From Clostridiales bacterium (lineage in GTDB: Bacteria > Bacillota > Clostridia > Christensenellales > CAG-917), in contig CP091734.1 of assembly GCA_022009995.1 (NCBI GenBank), positions 1,302,001 through 1,366,000 of the forward strand: a stretch of DNA of 64,000 bases, written 5' to 3'. Positions within the stretch are counted from its first letter, which is position 1. The number at the start of each line of letters is the position of its first letter. Below are positions 63,463 to 64,000 of this stretch, piece after piece. Under the pieces are notes generated by a model that worked only from the letters and a program-made list of their open reading frames with translations, was not told where the DNA came from and ran no database searches. The position numbers and the translations under genes are program-made.

Positions 63463-64000
63463 TTAAACTATGGCGTTGTAGATGGGAACGGAGCAAACCA
63501 TACCCACAATCATCGAAACCGGCAGGGCGTAGTCGTTGATCCAACGCCACTTCGTGAGTTTCTGAACTGCGCCGAATATGAGCATTACCGCCGCGGAAAT
63601 CAGGATAATGAAAACGGGAATCCAGCCTTCGAGCCCGCTTGTAACTTTTGTGAAGTTCGTTGCGAAAGCAACTTACGACGCCCATAAACATTGCGGTTGA
63701 AAGGATTTCGCCCCATTTTTTGTCTTTCTTTTCCATTTTAAGCATTCCCGACGAATACTTTTTCGTGAAAAAGGCGACGAGTATGAGCGGAAGAAGACAA
63801 CCGATACTCATTATCATTGCGATTGTTACGAACTGTTCTGCGGTGATCGTCGACGCGGAAAAACTGTCCCACGGAAGATTCATCGACTTTGCGCCGATTT
63901 CGGCAGCCGACGTTTCGTACACAAGACTTCCGATGACCGACAGACGAAGCCAGGGCAAAGGAATCCCGAGTTTCGGCGCGAGAGCCGCCACACCGATGAA
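63463..64000 (-). CDS. DUF5058-like membrane protein, partial, frameshifted
   Basis: C-terminal part of a polytopic membrane protein whose 5' end lies beyond the window. Visible are PKLGIPLPWLRLSVIGSLVY with ETSAAEIGAK, FVTIAMIMSIGCLLPLILVA, WIPVFIILISAAVMLIFGAV and ALPVSMIVGMVCSVPIYNAI. The look is that of DUF5058 (from memory). A slip near 63675 scrambles the tail as read; the restored stop is 63463-63465, 11 bp before the next gene. With the amidohydrolase it forms an apparent three-gene uptake-and-hydrolysis operon. Confidence 0.65.

Noticed and set aside
1..64000. CRISPR array, prophage or transposase genes
   Set aside because: I found no regularly spaced repeats, phage structural genes, integrases or transposases in any frame.

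Overview
The window looks like chromosome from a Gram-positive anaerobe of the Bacillota, most likely an uncultured gut-type member of the Clostridia. Supporting signs are the classic Firmicutes block lepA-hemW-hrcA-grpE-dnaK-dnaJ-prmA-rsmE-mtaB-hit-rpsU, a CIRCE-controlled heat-shock operon, a pstSCAB-phoU-phoBR phosphate operon with TTTAC-type Pho boxes, tmcAL/ylbJ, pta-ackA and an NfnAB electron-bifurcating transhydrogenase. Promoters are textbook sigma-A (TTGACA-17-TATAAT), and there are no LPS or outer-membrane genes. The finer lineage is a guess.

Layout. 1-5.7 kb: end of clpC, hpf, a small sugar operon (TIM-barrel isomerase, pgi, an HD nucleotidase) and two uncharacterised membrane proteins. 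5.7-17.8 kb: one long run of + strand genes: a YbhJ-type aconitase-like hydratase, a threefold-repeat membrane protein, nth, nfnA-nfnB, a HAD phosphatase, obg, yhbY, then paaK with a double-ACT protein, a 5-formyl-THF cyclo-ligase, rsmD, coaD and a coiled-coil protein. 17.8-19.9 kb (-): ylbJ-like gene and tmcAL, divergent from pta-ackA. 22.3-28.3 kb: DUF177-rpmF, an rRNA/tRNA methyltransferase, yebC, proA, then an Fe-S operon (IscR-type Rrf2 regulator joined in frame to IscS, then IscU) behind a perfect promoter and an IscR-like operator. 28.3-29.7 kb (-): a glycerophosphodiesterase and an LUD-domain protein. 29.8-41.1 kb: translation factor and heat-shock block. 41.2-43.1 kb: a membrane protein and an alpha/beta hydrolase. 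43.1-49.6 kb (-): complete Pho regulon core. 49.8-51.2 kb: aspartyl aminopeptidase.

The right end is accessory in character: an AT-rich acetyltransferase, tRNA-Ala(CGC) and tRNA-Val(CAC) back to back, a 333-bp non-coding stretch packed with short perfect hairpins and bounded by a copy of the tRNA-Val 3' end, an MmcQ-like gene, a GPH-type sugar symporter, a metallophosphoesterase, a large Ig-like/beta-helix surface protein under its own palindrome-bearing promoter, a maltose-type O-acetyltransferase, an M20 peptidase and, convergent, an amidohydrolase with two uncharacterised permease subunits cut by the window end.

An important caveat: about 39 sites carry a 1-2 base frameshift, mostly single-base losses in homopolymer runs (for example A4 to A3, T5 to T4, G4 to G3), and they hit essential genes such as lepA, dnaK, hrcA and prmA. 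I read these as sequencing errors of a long-read assembly. Split genes are therefore annotated as one CDS from the start codon to the stop in the restored frame. The most unusual signals are the hairpin array beside tRNA-Val, the circularly permuted PstS, the Rrf2-IscS junction with its operator, the apparently leaderless genes, and the amidohydrolase-permease cluster.
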